The position numbers and the translations under genes were made by a program. This document shows, piece after piece, positions 26,988-36,550 of a stretch of DNA of 46,530 nucleotides. Within the stretch, counting starts at the first letter, position 1. Each line of letters starts with the position of its first letter. Source of the DNA: Zetaproteobacteria bacterium (GTDB taxonomy: Bacteria > Pseudomonadota > Zetaproteobacteria > Mariprofundales > Mariprofundaceae); the NCBI GenBank assembly GCA_021545665.1, contig JAJRTX010000274.1, positions 1-46,530 of the forward strand, in the 5' to 3' direction. Below the pieces are notes generated by a model. That model worked only from the letters and a program-made list of their open reading frames with translations, had not been told where the DNA came from and ran no database searches.

Positions 26988-28388
26988 ATGGCAAGAAAAC
27001 AGACGTTAACGACAAGAATCATTGGCTTTTCCATGATTGGCCTGATTGCGATGGGCTGGGGTGCCATTCTCTATTCAGAAAAGCTGGTGGAGGAGGTGAT
27101 GCTGGACCAAGCCCGAATTCAGGCAAAAATGTATTTGTTGGGTGTGGATCAGGAGATCAAGGCGCGTAACGGCATACTCGATCAAAATAAACTTAAAACC
27201 ATCCTCAGCAAAAGTCTGCTGATGATGGAAGGGGAGTTAATTTTTTCCGTTGACCGTGTCTATTTTTACGACACGCAGGGAAAGATACTTGCTGACAGCT
27301 CGGGGGCATTTGGCTACGTCGATAATATGCAAGGAGCGCACGATGAAGTATTCCGTAGCGAGACCAGCTATCTGGGCAATAAAATTGAATACACACTTGA
27401 AAATGGTCAAATGGTGCCAAAGACCGACATTATCATTCCGGTACGCCATAAAGGTGAGGTGGTCGGTGCTCTGGAGGCGGAAATAGATCTGTTAAAAACA
27501 ATGACCCATATTCAGATTTTGGATGATAAATACGAACGTAATATCATGTTTATGTTTGTGCTGGGGGGTGCAGTTTTATTTATATTCATTTGGTGGGTTA
27601 TCCACGCCAACCTGATTCAACCCATCTCATCCCTGTTGCGTGTTACCAAAGCCATATCCAAAGGTGATCTTGATCAGCGTGTTGAAGAAGCATCCAGCTA
27701 TGAAGTCGCTCGGTTGGGCAGGGCTGTTAACACAATGGCTGACAACATCCAGGGTTTATTAGAAGAACAAGAACTCGCCTATATGCAGGCGATGCAGTCT
27801 TTGGCTAAAGCGCTAGAGACAAAAGACAAATACACCGCTGGGCATTCAGGCCGGGTTGCCAGCTATTCCGTCAAACTGGGACACCGGCTTGGGCTTAGCA
27901 AGCAGCAACTCACCCTGCTTAAACAAGGTGCGCTCATGCATGATCTTGGTAAAATAGGTATTCCCGACCTCATTCTCAATAAACCCGGGACGCTAAATGA
28001 TAGTGAATATGAGCAAATGAAAGCCCATCCAACGATGACAGCCACCATCATGAAACCGCTCAAACGTTTTAAAGAGTTCACTGATATCGCCGCTTGGCAT
28101 CACGAACGTTGGGATGGCAAGGGCTACCCCAGTGGCATGGCTGGTGAGGAAATTCCATTACTTGCCCGAATTGTGGCAATTGCTGATACCTGGGATGCCA
28201 TGACGGGTGATCGTGTCTATCGCAAGGGCATGACTGTGGAAAAATCAGTCAACGTATTGGACGAAGAAAAAGATTGGGGCCAATGGGATCCAGTCTTAAT
28301 CCGTGAATTTATCGAACTAATCAAAGATGAAGAAAATGTTCGTCATATTCAAATTGAAAAAAACCAACTCAACCCTCGGGTCGGATAG
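26988..28388 (+). CDS. Membrane HD-GYP cyclic-di-GMP phosphodiesterase
   Basis: Protein of 466 aa. The N-terminal helix is at about 8-27. A periplasmic sensor domain (about 30-185, Cache-like by size and position) is followed by a second helix (about 187-205) and HAMP (about 206-258). The HD-GYP domain is intact: H318-D319 in MHDLGKIGIPD, HHERWDGKGYP with G379-Y380-P381, and IADTWDAMTGDRVYRK. This class hydrolyses cyclic-di-GMP to GMP. It probably links an external signal to the motile/sessile switch, in keeping with the chemoreceptors in this window. The signal is unknown. It is monocistronic as far as can be seen. Confidence 0.93.
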   Translation: MARKQTLTTRIIGFSMIGLIAMGWGAILYSEKLVEEVMLDQARIQAKMYLLGVDQEIKARNGILDQNKLKTILSKSLLMMEGELIFSVDRVYFYDTQGKILADSSGAFGYVDNMQGAHDEVFRSETSYLGNKIEYTLENGQMVPKTDIIIPVRHKGEVVGALEAEIDLLKTMTHIQILDDKYERNIMFMFVLGGAVLFIFIWWVIHANLIQPISSLLRVTKAISKGDLDQRVEEASSYEVARLGRAVNTMADNIQGLLEEQELAYMQAMQSLAKALETKDKYTAGHSGRVASYSVKLGHRLGLSKQQLTLLKQGALMHDLGKIGIPDLILNKPGTLNDSEYEQMKAHPTMTATIMKPLKRFKEFTDIAAWHHERWDGKGYPSGMAGEEIPLLARIVAIADTWDAMTGDRVYRKGMTVEKSVNVLDEEKDWGQWDPVLIREFIELIKDEENVRHIQIEKNQLNPRVG

Positions 28389-28497
28389 AAAATACTGGAT
28401 CTAATACGTTGGAATGCATCTTTAAAAGATTGCATTGATTCAACAGTATAATTTGGTCAAAATGAGTTGTTGCTAAATGAAATAACAGGGATGTTTA

Positions 28498-28854
28498 GTG
28501 TCTGACGATGGCTTTAATCAACTAAAGCAACGATTGCGTACTTTTGCTGCCGAACGTGATTGGGATCAATTTCATTCGCCCAAAAATTTATCCATGGCCC
28601 TCATTGCCGAAGCCGCAGAACTGGTAGAGCATTTCCAATGGCTGACAGAAGAGCAAAGCCAGGCTCTGGCAGCAGAAAAACTTGCCGAAGTCGAGCTGGA
28701 ACTCGCAGACATCCAGCTCTATCTCATTCGTCTGGCAGACAAACTGAATGTTGACCTGCTTGCAGCCGTTGATAAAAAGCTGATTCTGAACGAACAAAAA
28801 TACCCCGCAGATAAAGTCTACGGAAGCTCAAAAAAATACACCGAGTACGATTAA
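28498..28854 (+). CDS. MazG-like nucleotide pyrophosphohydrolase
   Basis: Protein of 118 aa of the all-alpha NTP-pyrophosphatase group, closest in pattern to dCTPase (DCTPP1/RS21-C6) and MazG-like proteins. The metal-binding glutamates are in EAAELVEHFQW and the E-x2-D-like pair in EVELELADIQLYLIRLADKL. It probably removes damaged or excess dNTPs. The start is GTG 28498, with AGGGA at correct spacing. rlmJ follows after 33 bases, perhaps cotranscribed. Confidence 0.85.
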   Translation: MSDDGFNQLKQRLRTFAAERDWDQFHSPKNLSMALIAEAAELVEHFQWLTEEQSQALAAEKLAEVELELADIQLYLIRLADKLNVDLLAAVDKKLILNEQKYPADKVYGSSKKYTEYD

Positions 28855-28887
28855 CCGGCCCAAGCCCCACACATTTAGGAATACCCC

Positions 28888-29724
28888 TTGCTCAGTTATC
28901 GACATTCATACCACGCCGGCAATCATGCCGATGTTCTCAAGCATATTGTCATGATCGAAATCCTTGAGCATTTGCTCAAAAAAGACAGCCCGTTTGAATA
29001 CATCGATACCCATTCTGGTGCGGGTCTATACAACCTGCGTTCAGAACATGCTGAAAAACGACAGGAATACACAAAAGGTATTGCTAAACTAAAATCCAAA
29101 GCGTGGCCAGAACTCAGTAGCTACTTCAAGGCAGTGGCCAGGCATAACTCTCCAGGTGAACTGAATTATTACCCCGGCTCACCGATCATTGCTATGAACT
29201 ATCTACGCAGTAAAGACCGTGGCTGGTTTTATGAACTGCATCCAAAAGATGTCGAAATACTCAAACAAAATACGGCTAACAACAAACGTATCAAAGTTAT
29301 GTTTCAAGATGGCTTTGTTGGCCTGTTATCTTTACTGCCCCCGGTATCTCGACGTGGCCTGGTTCTGATCGATCCATCCTATGAAATTAAAACTGACTAC
29401 GAACGTGTGTTTGATACTATCGCCAAGGCCTATAAAAAATCATCCACATGCATCTATGCCCTTTGGTATCCGGTTGTTGATCGCAACCACATCAACCAGC
29501 TGGAAAAAAAATTGATCACTAGCGGCATCAAAAAAATACAACAGTTTGAACTCGGTATCAGCGCCGACTTGCGCAACAGTGGTATGACCGCCAGCGGAAT
29601 GATCGTCATTAATCCACCTTGGCAACTGCCTGAAAAAATGTCGCGGTTATTACCCCGGCTGGTAGAAACTCTGGGCGAGAGTAAAGGTGCCTTTTTTAAG
29701 TGTGATGAATTGGCAGGAGAGTAA
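28888..29724 (+). CDS. rlmJ: 23S rRNA adenine-2030 N6-methyltransferase RlmJ
   Basis: SAM-dependent rRNA methyltransferase of 278 aa. The N terminus MLSYRHSYHAGNHADVLKH is nearly identical to E. coli RlmJ, which fixes the rare TTG start at 28888 (AGGA upstream). The SAM-binding region is IDTHSGAGLY and the catalytic motif DPSYE, with GMTASGMIVINPPW near the C terminus. It modifies A2030 of 23S rRNA before subunit assembly is complete. A hairpin follows. Confidence 0.93.
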   Translation: MLSYRHSYHAGNHADVLKHIVMIEILEHLLKKDSPFEYIDTHSGAGLYNLRSEHAEKRQEYTKGIAKLKSKAWPELSSYFKAVARHNSPGELNYYPGSPIIAMNYLRSKDRGWFYELHPKDVEILKQNTANNKRIKVMFQDGFVGLLSLLPPVSRRGLVLIDPSYEIKTDYERVFDTIAKAYKKSSTCIYALWYPVVDRNHINQLEKKLITSGIKKIQQFELGISADLRNSGMTASGMIVINPPWQLPEKMSRLLPRLVETLGESKGAFFKCDELAGE

Positions 29725-29769
29725 CCCAACTTTTTTCGTTGTCTCGAATCAGGGTTTGAAACAGTTAAA

Positions 29770-29802
29770 TTGGCCTGGCTTGCACTGAACAAACCAGGCC
29801 AA
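29770..29802. terminator. Hairpin between rlmJ and the small membrane ORF
   Basis: TTGGCCTGG (29770-29778) pairs with CCAGGCCAA (29794-29802) with a 15-base loop. No strong T tract follows on either strand. It may end rlmJ and the minus-strand small ORF. In the rest of the 29725-30172 gap I see the small ORF and a weak GCGTTG/CAACGC dyad near 29932-29957; nothing else. Confidence 0.5.
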
Positions 29803-29820
29803 AGCACATCAAACTATCAG

Positions 29821-29901
29821 TTACATTCCGTTGACATAAGCAAGCCCGATCAAGCCAATAAAAATAGCCGGAATCATCCCGATGTATAAAACAGATTTCA
29901 T
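29821..29901 (-). CDS. 26-aa single-helix membrane peptide
   Basis: A short ORF with a clear ribosome site (AGGGAG, 8 bases before ATG 29901). It starts MKSVLY, continues through an almost uninterrupted hydrophobic helix, and ends NGM. This is like known bacterial small membrane proteins that attach to respiratory or transport complexes. I do not recognise it as CydX, KdpF or another named peptide. It lies in the gap after rlmJ, in the opposite orientation. The ribosome site and protein pattern support a real gene; homology has not been tested. Confidence 0.6.
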   Translation of the reverse strand: MKSVLYIGMIPAIFIGLIGLAYVNGM

Positions 29902-30172
29902 AGCATTATCTCCCTAATGTTTAGTTACGTTCAGCGTTGCTGAAAAATGCACAACGCAATTTTTCGTGACCCAGTTCGGTTGATACATGGCGGCCTGCTA
30001 TAAAACCCGCCTCACCGTAATGGACTGCCTGTCACAGCTACGGTAATACATGACCAGTATAGTCAGGTAAATGTATAGCACAAGTCCTCTCAATAAAAAA
30101 CGTAATTAAAATGTGTATATGGAATAGTGGCCGCAGTGAAAGAGGTTTGTCTGAGAAGGGCAGGTCAGGTGC

Positions 30173-33100
30173 TTAGCGTTCGATAGTGTAGAGAAAGTCG
30201 GCGCTTTGGTGTTCGCCGCTTTCACCTTTTAGCTGTAGCCGGTCAGAGATTTGGTAACGGACATTAAAGGTGTTAATCGCTTCGATCAGGCCGACACCGT
30301 AGCTGATATACAGTTTGGGTGACAGATATCGGCCCATGACCAGCGATGCCTGATCACCACCGTCACTGCTTTCAACCCGCATTTCGTCCAGTCCGAATCG
30401 ATTGCCCAGGGTGCGAGCCAGACGGTCACCACCACTCAGTCCTAGTGCCAGCACCGCTTTCGCCATCATGGCACCTTCTTCGTCGGAGGTGTTTTCGATG
30501 GGGCGTCCCAACAAAAGATAGGCAAGGGTGTCGGTCTGTCCCATGGCGGGTATGGAGAAGAGATCAATCCGTGGTTGATTCAAGCTGCCACCAATTTTGA
30601 GGCCTGCGGTCACACTGTTGACCTTACGAACAGCGCGAAAATCTAAGCCGGGATTACTCAATGGACCACCGGTATAGAGCAGGCGGCCATGTTCAACATC
30701 AAGACGCTGGCCATAGGCGCGGTAGCGTCCTTCAGGGATGGTGATTTCGCCCGTCGCAGCGGTTAGCTGACCGGGTTCATCTTGTAGTAACAGGCTGCCG
30801 CCAAATCGGCCTTCAAAACCAAAGCCATAAAAGCTCACCTGTTCACCCAGCGTTAATCTGATTTTGGAACGGATGGCCCACTTTTCCAGCGCCGGTTGTT
30901 CGCCGTCAACAATCACCGCATCGGCTGACACTCGTGATGCTGTGGTAATGTCTTTCGGTTGCAGTTTGGCATAGGGGATGTGAACTTTGCCTTCGATATC
31001 GATCTTTCGATTTTTCAGTTTGACCTGTAGATCTGGTGTAAGCAGTACACGGGCTTCTGGTATCCGCGAGATTTCAAATTCTTTGCCTTTGATGCTGATC
31101 TGTGTCGGCCAGCCAGCGCCTCTGTCGAGGCTGGTTCGCCCCTCAACGACAAGATTGCCGTTTCCGGAATGGGCCTCAAGATTGAAGTCTAGTGTTTCCA
31201 GCCCTTTGCTCTGGCTATTAAAACTAATCTGATCAATGTTAAGCCCGAGGCGGGGTATGCGCAGACTGCCGTTAAGCAGGTGTGCCTGACCTGTGAAGCG
31301 GGGGTGAGCCAGCGTTCCAGCTGCGCTGATATTAAGGTCGGCTTCACCGCGAAGATCATAGATATCAGTCACCATAGCTTCGAATAAGCCAAGATCATGT
31401 ACGGCCAAGACAACACTGGCTTGCAGCGCTTGATTTTGCTGATCCAATGCCAGCAGTTTTGCCCCCGGCAAGGTAAGTTTAGCTTTGAATTGGTCGCCGT
31501 TGTTTATAGCAACCTGGGCGTTTGCTTGCAGGCCTTGCTCATCCATAATAATTGATGCCTTACCGCGCTGATATTGCCAGCGATCACGTTCACCGATTAA
31601 CAGCGGGTAACTGATAGCTCCGGCGGGAAAATCAATCTGAGCCTGGCCCATGAGTTGGTCTGGCATTTGAAATGTCAGTTCAGCGCTGGCGTCTGCAACA
31701 CCTTCAAGTGTCAGGTCGGGGGGCAAAAACGGACTGGCTAGCGAGAGTGGTAGCTGGCTGCTGACCAGACTGGATTGCCATTGTTCACCGTCGTAATTGA
31801 CTGAGGCACACAGGCTGGCCTGCTGATTGGACAATAGGCACAGCTCATCGGTAAACAATGATTTTTGACTGACAACGAGCTTGGCAGGTTGCTTGAGCTG
31901 CCAATCGGCAAAGCGCTGACTGTTTATGTCAAACTGTTCGATTTTTCCCTGCCAGCCTTTATCAACCGGCTTACCGATGAGTTTGACTTGGGCTGATATC
32001 GCGTCTGAGATTGCCTTGAACTCAAGATGATGACTATCAGCATTGATAGCCAGCGATTGCAGTTTATAGTCTTTGAGTTTAAGCGACTGAGCAGTCAGCT
32101 GGATATCCACCTTTTGCCAGTTGAACAGATCCATCGCCAGAGTTCCATCAAGGTTGGCAATATCATAACCTGGCAGATGCAAAGTCTTGGCCTTAAAAGA
32201 GGTGGCGATTGTTGGTGATGTTTTCGGCCCGGTCAGCAGGGCCTCAGCGTTGAGCTGCCCCTTGGCCTTTGGATAGAAATCACCCAGATCGTTAGCATCG
32301 ATGGCAATATTCAAATTCAATGCGTCGCCAATGCGTCCCTGTGCACTCATCTGTGAGGTGTCGGAACGAAAATCAAAATGGCCAATATCCAGGCCATTAT
32401 CACGCCAATCAAAATTACTGCGCAGTGAAACAGAATGGCCGCGCAATATGCCGCTGAGTTCGCTGATATCTGTAGTCGCAATCAGCTGGCCATTTTTAAT
32501 ATGGCCACTGCTGGACAGTGTTGTTTTGAACTGGCCAGGCCATTCTGGCCAATGGCTGACAGGGTTAATATCACGGCCGCTAAGCTGCGCCTGCCAGACT
32601 AGATTCGGCGACCAGGCAAGATTGCCCCTGGCGGTGATCTCACCATCGAGGGTGGTCACGCGCAGCGAATCAAGATCAAGGCCATCAAGGTTGCCCTTGG
32701 CGCTGGCATAGACGGTTGAGACAGGGGCCTGGGGTATGGACAGCTCAGTTGCCAGACCTAATTGATATTGATGGGAATTACCCACTATCCAGCCGCTGCC
32801 AATAGTGCTGTCAAACAAGGGGGGGGCTGTTAGTGGCCACAACAGATTTTGCCAATTCAGAGCCGCCGTTATGCTGCCACCCTCACTGTTGGGCAGCCAC
32901 TGGCCACGGACTTGAATTCGGCTGTCATTCACCGGTCCGTGCAGCATCAAATGTTCAATGTGAATGCTGTTATCGCTTAGGCGTTGCAGCCTGACATCCG
33001 CATCAAAGAGGCCAAGTTCCGGGTGTTTTCCCTGCAAGCTGGCGGCAATGTTCGCAGTGCTCAGATCACCCTTGCCATTCAGTGTCAGTTTGCCAGTGAG

Positions 33101-33901
33101 TGTCGGCCAGTCAGGGTTTAATTTTGTGGCATCAAATTCAGTTACATCGACATTAATCTGCCAGTTTAACTGTTCAAGCAGATCGTCTATTTCGGCATTG
33201 AGTGTTAGTTGCAGTGGCCCAGTGAGTTGCTGATTTATGCGACTTTTGTTGACGTTGCCGACTAAACCGCCATTGCCTTTTAGCAAGGTCTTAGAGGCAA
33301 GCGCCAGCTGCCAGTGCAGCGCCAGTTCGTGAGGATAGTCTTGAGTGGGCTGGAGTTTGCCCGTGATATTCAATCTGAAGTCATCGGCAATAATATTGAG
33401 TTCATCAATGTCAATCTGACTAAAGCGCGTGGAGGCACTGAGTTTAATCTGTTCCAGGTTAACACGTTGTTCATTTTGAATAATACTCAAGCCATCAAAC
33501 AGCACATCCCTTAGTATTACGCGCCACGGGAATTTGATTTCAGGCAGGCTTAATGGTTGAGGGTTTTCTGTTTTTTCTGATGGGGGGACAACAATCTTGA
33601 GTGCCATCAGATGCAGGCGAGTGATGTCGATGCTGGCAGTCAGCAGGGCAAGTGGCCGCCAGTCAATGGTGAGTTGATCAGCACTGATGATGGCATCGTC
33701 CTGTCTGTATTCAATGCTTTTTGCCATGATTGACCCCATCAACCGGCCTTCCAGTTTCGTCACCGTTAACTGGCCGGGTAGATAAGGCTCAAGCTGCTGA
33801 TAGCTCCAGCGCAGGCCGCCTGTCGTCATGGTCAGCCATGCCAATGCCACTACCGCCGGCAATAACAGGGCAAGCAACAGCCTAAGCAGCACTCGTCTCA
33901 T
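30173..33901 (-). CDS. tamB: Translocation and assembly module subunit TamB
   Basis: Large inner-membrane-anchored protein of 1242 aa (E. coli TamB is 1259). It has an N-terminal membrane helix (about 4-25), then a long periplasmic stretch of repeated beta-strands that would form the AsmA/TamB-type lipid-conducting groove. The conserved DUF490 C terminus includes AYLLLGRPI and ends in a beta-signal-like YTIER. With TamA it spans the periplasm and serves outer-membrane protein insertion and phospholipid transport. Its ATG overlaps the tamA stop by 4 bases (ATGA), which implies coupled translation. Confidence 0.95.
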   Translation of the reverse strand: MRRVLLRLLLALLLPAVVALAWLTMTTGGLRWSYQQLEPYLPGQLTVTKLEGRLMGSIMAKSIEYRQDDAIISADQLTIDWRPLALLTASIDITRLHLMALKIVVPPSEKTENPQPLSLPEIKFPWRVILRDVLFDGLSIIQNEQRVNLEQIKLSASTRFSQIDIDELNIIADDFRLNITGKLQPTQDYPHELALHWQLALASKTLLKGNGGLVGNVNKSRINQQLTGPLQLTLNAEIDDLLEQLNWQINVDVTEFDATKLNPDWPTLTGKLTLNGKGDLSTANIAASLQGKHPELGLFDADVRLQRLSDNSIHIEHLMLHGPVNDSRIQVRGQWLPNSEGGSITAALNWQNLLWPLTAPPLFDSTIGSGWIVGNSHQYQLGLATELSIPQAPVSTVYASAKGNLDGLDLDSLRVTTLDGEITARGNLAWSPNLVWQAQLSGRDINPVSHWPEWPGQFKTTLSSSGHIKNGQLIATTDISELSGILRGHSVSLRSNFDWRDNGLDIGHFDFRSDTSQMSAQGRIGDALNLNIAIDANDLGDFYPKAKGQLNAEALLTGPKTSPTIATSFKAKTLHLPGYDIANLDGTLAMDLFNWQKVDIQLTAQSLKLKDYKLQSLAINADSHHLEFKAISDAISAQVKLIGKPVDKGWQGKIEQFDINSQRFADWQLKQPAKLVVSQKSLFTDELCLLSNQQASLCASVNYDGEQWQSSLVSSQLPLSLASPFLPPDLTLEGVADASAELTFQMPDQLMGQAQIDFPAGAISYPLLIGERDRWQYQRGKASIIMDEQGLQANAQVAINNGDQFKAKLTLPGAKLLALDQQNQALQASVVLAVHDLGLFEAMVTDIYDLRGEADLNISAAGTLAHPRFTGQAHLLNGSLRIPRLGLNIDQISFNSQSKGLETLDFNLEAHSGNGNLVVEGRTSLDRGAGWPTQISIKGKEFEISRIPEARVLLTPDLQVKLKNRKIDIEGKVHIPYAKLQPKDITTASRVSADAVIVDGEQPALEKWAIRSKIRLTLGEQVSFYGFGFEGRFGGSLLLQDEPGQLTAATGEITIPEGRYRAYGQRLDVEHGRLLYTGGPLSNPGLDFRAVRKVNSVTAGLKIGGSLNQPRIDLFSIPAMGQTDTLAYLLLGRPIENTSDEEGAMMAKAVLALGLSGGDRLARTLGNRFGLDEMRVESSDGGDQASLVMGRYLSPKLYISYGVGLIEAINTFNVRYQISDRLQLKGESGEHQSADFLYTIER

Positions 33902-35646
33902 AAATCAGGCCCAATATTGATGTGCAATCGCCAGGGATGGTCAGCATCGCTGACGGCAGTGGCCACATCAATGCGCACCGGCCCCACTGGCGATTGCCAG
34001 CGCAGACCAAAACCAGCACCGCGTTTCAGTTTGTCTGAGATATTGTTGATGGAATTGCCACCATCGTAGAAAACCGCAACCCCCCATTTGCCATTGAGGC
34101 TGTGTTCAAACTCAATGCTGCCAGACATAAGATGTTTGCCACCCACCACTTTGCCACTGTCATCCACCGGCCCTAGTGAGCCATAGGCATAACCGCGCAC
34201 ACTCTGAGCACCACCGGCAAAAAAACGTACCGAGGAGGGTAGCTGATGAAAATTATCTGTCAGTGTGCTGCCAAGTCTGCCACGGCTAATAATCCTGTCG
34301 CGTTGACCCAATGGCGTAATGGCCTTAATGCCGCCCTGAATTTGTAGAAAATTGGTATCTGAGACCAGTTTTTCGCTGGCACCACGCAGGCTGATATCAA
34401 AGCGCAGACCATCGAACGTATGAATGAAGTTAGCCCCCCAGGTGCGGCTCCAATTAACACTGGGCATAAGCAGGATGGAGTTGCCACGATCACCAGCAAC
34501 GACAAACGCTTCTTGTTGGTAATTCAGTGCTACGGTTTCGCGCCAGGGGCCACGGCTGCGACTGAGACTGGTGCCAATGGTGCGCACTGTGCTGTCACTG
34601 GTATCCGTTTTTTCATTAACCACACCAGCACTGTAGACCAGTTGATCAGTGCGAGGATTAAGCACCGGCACGCGGTAATGGGCACTTAAGCTATAACCTA
34701 TTTCAGACACCTTGAGTTCGGTATTAAAACGATGGCCACGGTGATTCAGCCGCGGTCTCTCCCAGCCAAATTTGGCACGGGCACCTGTGTCGGAGCCATA
34801 TCCAAGCCCCAGGCTGTAGCGATGGCGGCTGCGAGGCGTCAGCTTGACCGTAATTGGTATTTCAGCCGTTTCAGGTTGCGGCTCAGCGGGGGAGACTTCA
34901 ACTGTACGGAAATAATCACTGTCATTCAGGGCTTGTTGTAATTCAATCAACTGGTTAAGCGTATAAGGTGAACTACTTTCGAAGGGAATGTAGCGTCGAA
35001 TCAGTTCCGGCTCAAGCACATCCTGTTGCAATGAGACTTTACCAAAATGGTAACGCTGGCCACCTTCATAGTACAACTGAATACGCGCTTGATATTTTTT
35101 CAGATCAATTTCCACTCGATGTTCGCTAAAATAGGCGTCAAAATAGCCGCGTTCAGCGGCCAGTTTGGCTAAACTGGCTTTGAAGTTTTCGTAACGAAGA
35201 TGATTAAACACAGAGCCCAGACTCAAAGGCAGGGTTTTAACGAGCGCGGCAAAGGCCGGGTCACTGCGCATCTCAGCACTCAAAGCAAAATCAAACCGGG
35301 CAATCAGCAGCGGTGGTCCGGGGTCTATATTAAAGCTTATCAGCCAAGAACCAGGCTTTGGCTGCGTTAAAGCAGCATCGATAACCGGGTGATAAAAACC
35401 AAATGGTTGCAGTGCCTTGGCAATTTCCTGAGGGGCCTTTTTATATAGCCGATTCAATCGACCCTCATTAATCAAGGCATGATCTTTTTGTTGTTCAATA
35501 CTCAAAAACAGACGGACATTATTTTCCATACGTTTATTAACGCCATTGATATCGACATTGACGTTAACCTGAGCGAAAAGTGCTGTAGAACACAAACAGC
35601 TCAATAACGCCAATAGCATTCGCCGCGTTTTGTGCATCCAGATCAC
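33898..35646 (-). CDS. tamA: Translocation and assembly module subunit TamA (Omp85 family)
   Basis: Outer-membrane Omp85-family protein of 582 aa. The signal peptide ends near residue 26. Three POTRA-like domains (about 28-275) precede a 16-stranded beta-barrel with the L6 VRGYAYGSLGP motif; the chain ends in the strand HINIGPDL. It works with TamB in outer-membrane assembly. GTG 35646 has AGG nearby; ATG 35637 is an alternative start three codons later. The XRE gene ends 5 bases upstream, and tamB overlaps downstream, so the three form one transcript. Confidence 0.94.
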   Translation of the reverse strand: MIWMHKTRRMLLALLSCLCSTALFAQVNVNVDINGVNKRMENNVRLFLSIEQQKDHALINEGRLNRLYKKAPQEIAKALQPFGFYHPVIDAALTQPKPGSWLISFNIDPGPPLLIARFDFALSAEMRSDPAFAALVKTLPLSLGSVFNHLRYENFKASLAKLAAERGYFDAYFSEHRVEIDLKKYQARIQLYYEGGQRYHFGKVSLQQDVLEPELIRRYIPFESSSPYTLNQLIELQQALNDSDYFRTVEVSPAEPQPETAEIPITVKLTPRSRHRYSLGLGYGSDTGARAKFGWERPRLNHRGHRFNTELKVSEIGYSLSAHYRVPVLNPRTDQLVYSAGVVNEKTDTSDSTVRTIGTSLSRSRGPWRETVALNYQQEAFVVAGDRGNSILLMPSVNWSRTWGANFIHTFDGLRFDISLRGASEKLVSDTNFLQIQGGIKAITPLGQRDRIISRGRLGSTLTDNFHQLPSSVRFFAGGAQSVRGYAYGSLGPVDDSGKVVGGKHLMSGSIEFEHSLNGKWGVAVFYDGGNSINNISDKLKRGAGFGLRWQSPVGPVRIDVATAVSDADHPWRLHINIGPDL

Positions 35647-35651
35647 AATAC

Positions 35652-36083
35652 CTAACGTGGCCTTCCGCCACTCACTGCTCTTATTGTAATCAGCAACTGA
35701 ACATAACCATCTTTGCTCACCTCATTCATGAGCTTAATGGAGTTCAGGGTTTGCCACTCTGCCTCGCTGATATTCAGTGCCGCTATCAGCTGCTTATCAC
35801 TGGCAAGTTGGCGCAGGCCTGTGGGTGTATCGTCATCTGAAAGGTTGTTGCCGGAGATTGTGTAAGAGCCTCTTTCCTCTTTGATATCCTCACCAATCAA
35901 ATGAGAGACGGTAACACCAAGCGCCTTGGCGATCTCATGCAGGTGCTCCATTGACACTCCTTTGCCGCCACTTTCCAAACGTGAAATATGGCCCTGATCC
36001 ATCTTGGTAATGTCAGCCAACTGACGCTGGGTAAGTTGGCGATCTTTGCGCGCTTTTCTTAATCGTTCAGAAAAAATATCCAT
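35652..36083 (-). CDS. XRE/Cro-type regulator preceding tamAB
   Basis: Cytoplasmic DNA-binding protein of 143 aa. The N-terminal XRE helix-turn-helix (about residues 5-60) has RKDRQLTQRQLADITKMDQ and GHISRLESGGKGVS. A short linker leads to a C-terminal part of about 75 residues without a recognised effector domain. I prefer ATG 36083; a GTG at 36113 would add ten residues. Neither has a clear ribosome site. It shares a transcript with tamA (gap of 5 bases) and sits beside palindromes at 36158-36184, so autoregulation is plausible. An XRE gene in front of tamA is not the usual arrangement. Confidence 0.9.
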   Translation of the reverse strand: MDIFSERLRKARKDRQLTQRQLADITKMDQGHISRLESGGKGVSMEHLHEIAKALGVTVSHLIGEDIKEERGSYTISGNNLSDDDTPTGLRQLASDKQLIAALNISEAEWQTLNSIKLMNEVSKDGYVQLLITIRAVSGGRPR

Positions 36084-36141
36084 AGGATCTGGTCTCAAAT
36101 ATCTAGTGGCCACAATTATGACTCACAGCCATATTCCTGTC

Positions 36142-36191
36142 TTGATGTATGTTGGGTAGACATATATATTATGTCTGTCAGACATTTTCAA
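36142..36191. promoter_or_regulatory. Overlapping divergent promoters with nested palindromes
   Basis: Plus strand: TTGATG (36142-36147), 17-base spacer, TATATT (36165-36170). Minus strand: TTGAAA (36191-36186), 17-base spacer, TATATA (36168-36163). The two -10 boxes overlap. The dyad AGACATA-TATAT-TATGTCT (36158-36176) and the dyad TGTCTG-T-CAGACA (36172-36184) cover them. This is a typical layout for a regulator that represses itself and its divergent neighbour. Confidence 0.6.
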
Positions 36192-36247
36192 AGGACAACA
36201 GGATTAGCTCAGCATAATAGCTGCCATCACAACAAGGAAACACAGAA

Positions 36248-36496
36248 ATGAGTGAGCGACTTCATAGCATAGTTAAACAGGTGTTAGATGCAGATGCTGA
36301 AAATTTGGTGAGTGGTCTTTCGTCAGGTGAGCGTTGTTTTGTTGCGTTGTCAGCGAATCGTTATGATCTGCTGCCTGGCTTTTATCGCGATCCAATCAAA
36401 GCATGGCATCGCCTGGATAAACAACAACAAGTCGGCGTGTGTGTATGGCGTGGCTGGCCCCGGCATTATATTGAAAACAGTGCAGACCTGACATGA
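36248..36496 (+). CDS. 82-aa protein divergent from the XRE-tamAB operon, family unknown
   Basis: Small soluble protein of 82 aa with one compact alpha/beta pattern: two N-terminal helices (SERLHSIVKQVL), a middle strand (CFVALSANRY), and a tryptophan-rich C-terminal VCVWRGWPRHYIE. I do not recognise the family. AAGGAAA lies 9 bases before ATG 36248. The promoter at 36142-36170 points to it. It may belong to the same regulon as tamAB. Confidence 0.65.
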   Translation: MSERLHSIVKQVLDADAENLVSGLSSGERCFVALSANRYDLLPGFYRDPIKAWHRLDKQQQVGVCVWRGWPRHYIENSADLT

Positions 36497-36550
36497 AAAT
36501 TAATCAGGTTTTCTGGCTAAAGCAAGGTCAGTCTAATTGGCCTTTATGCG

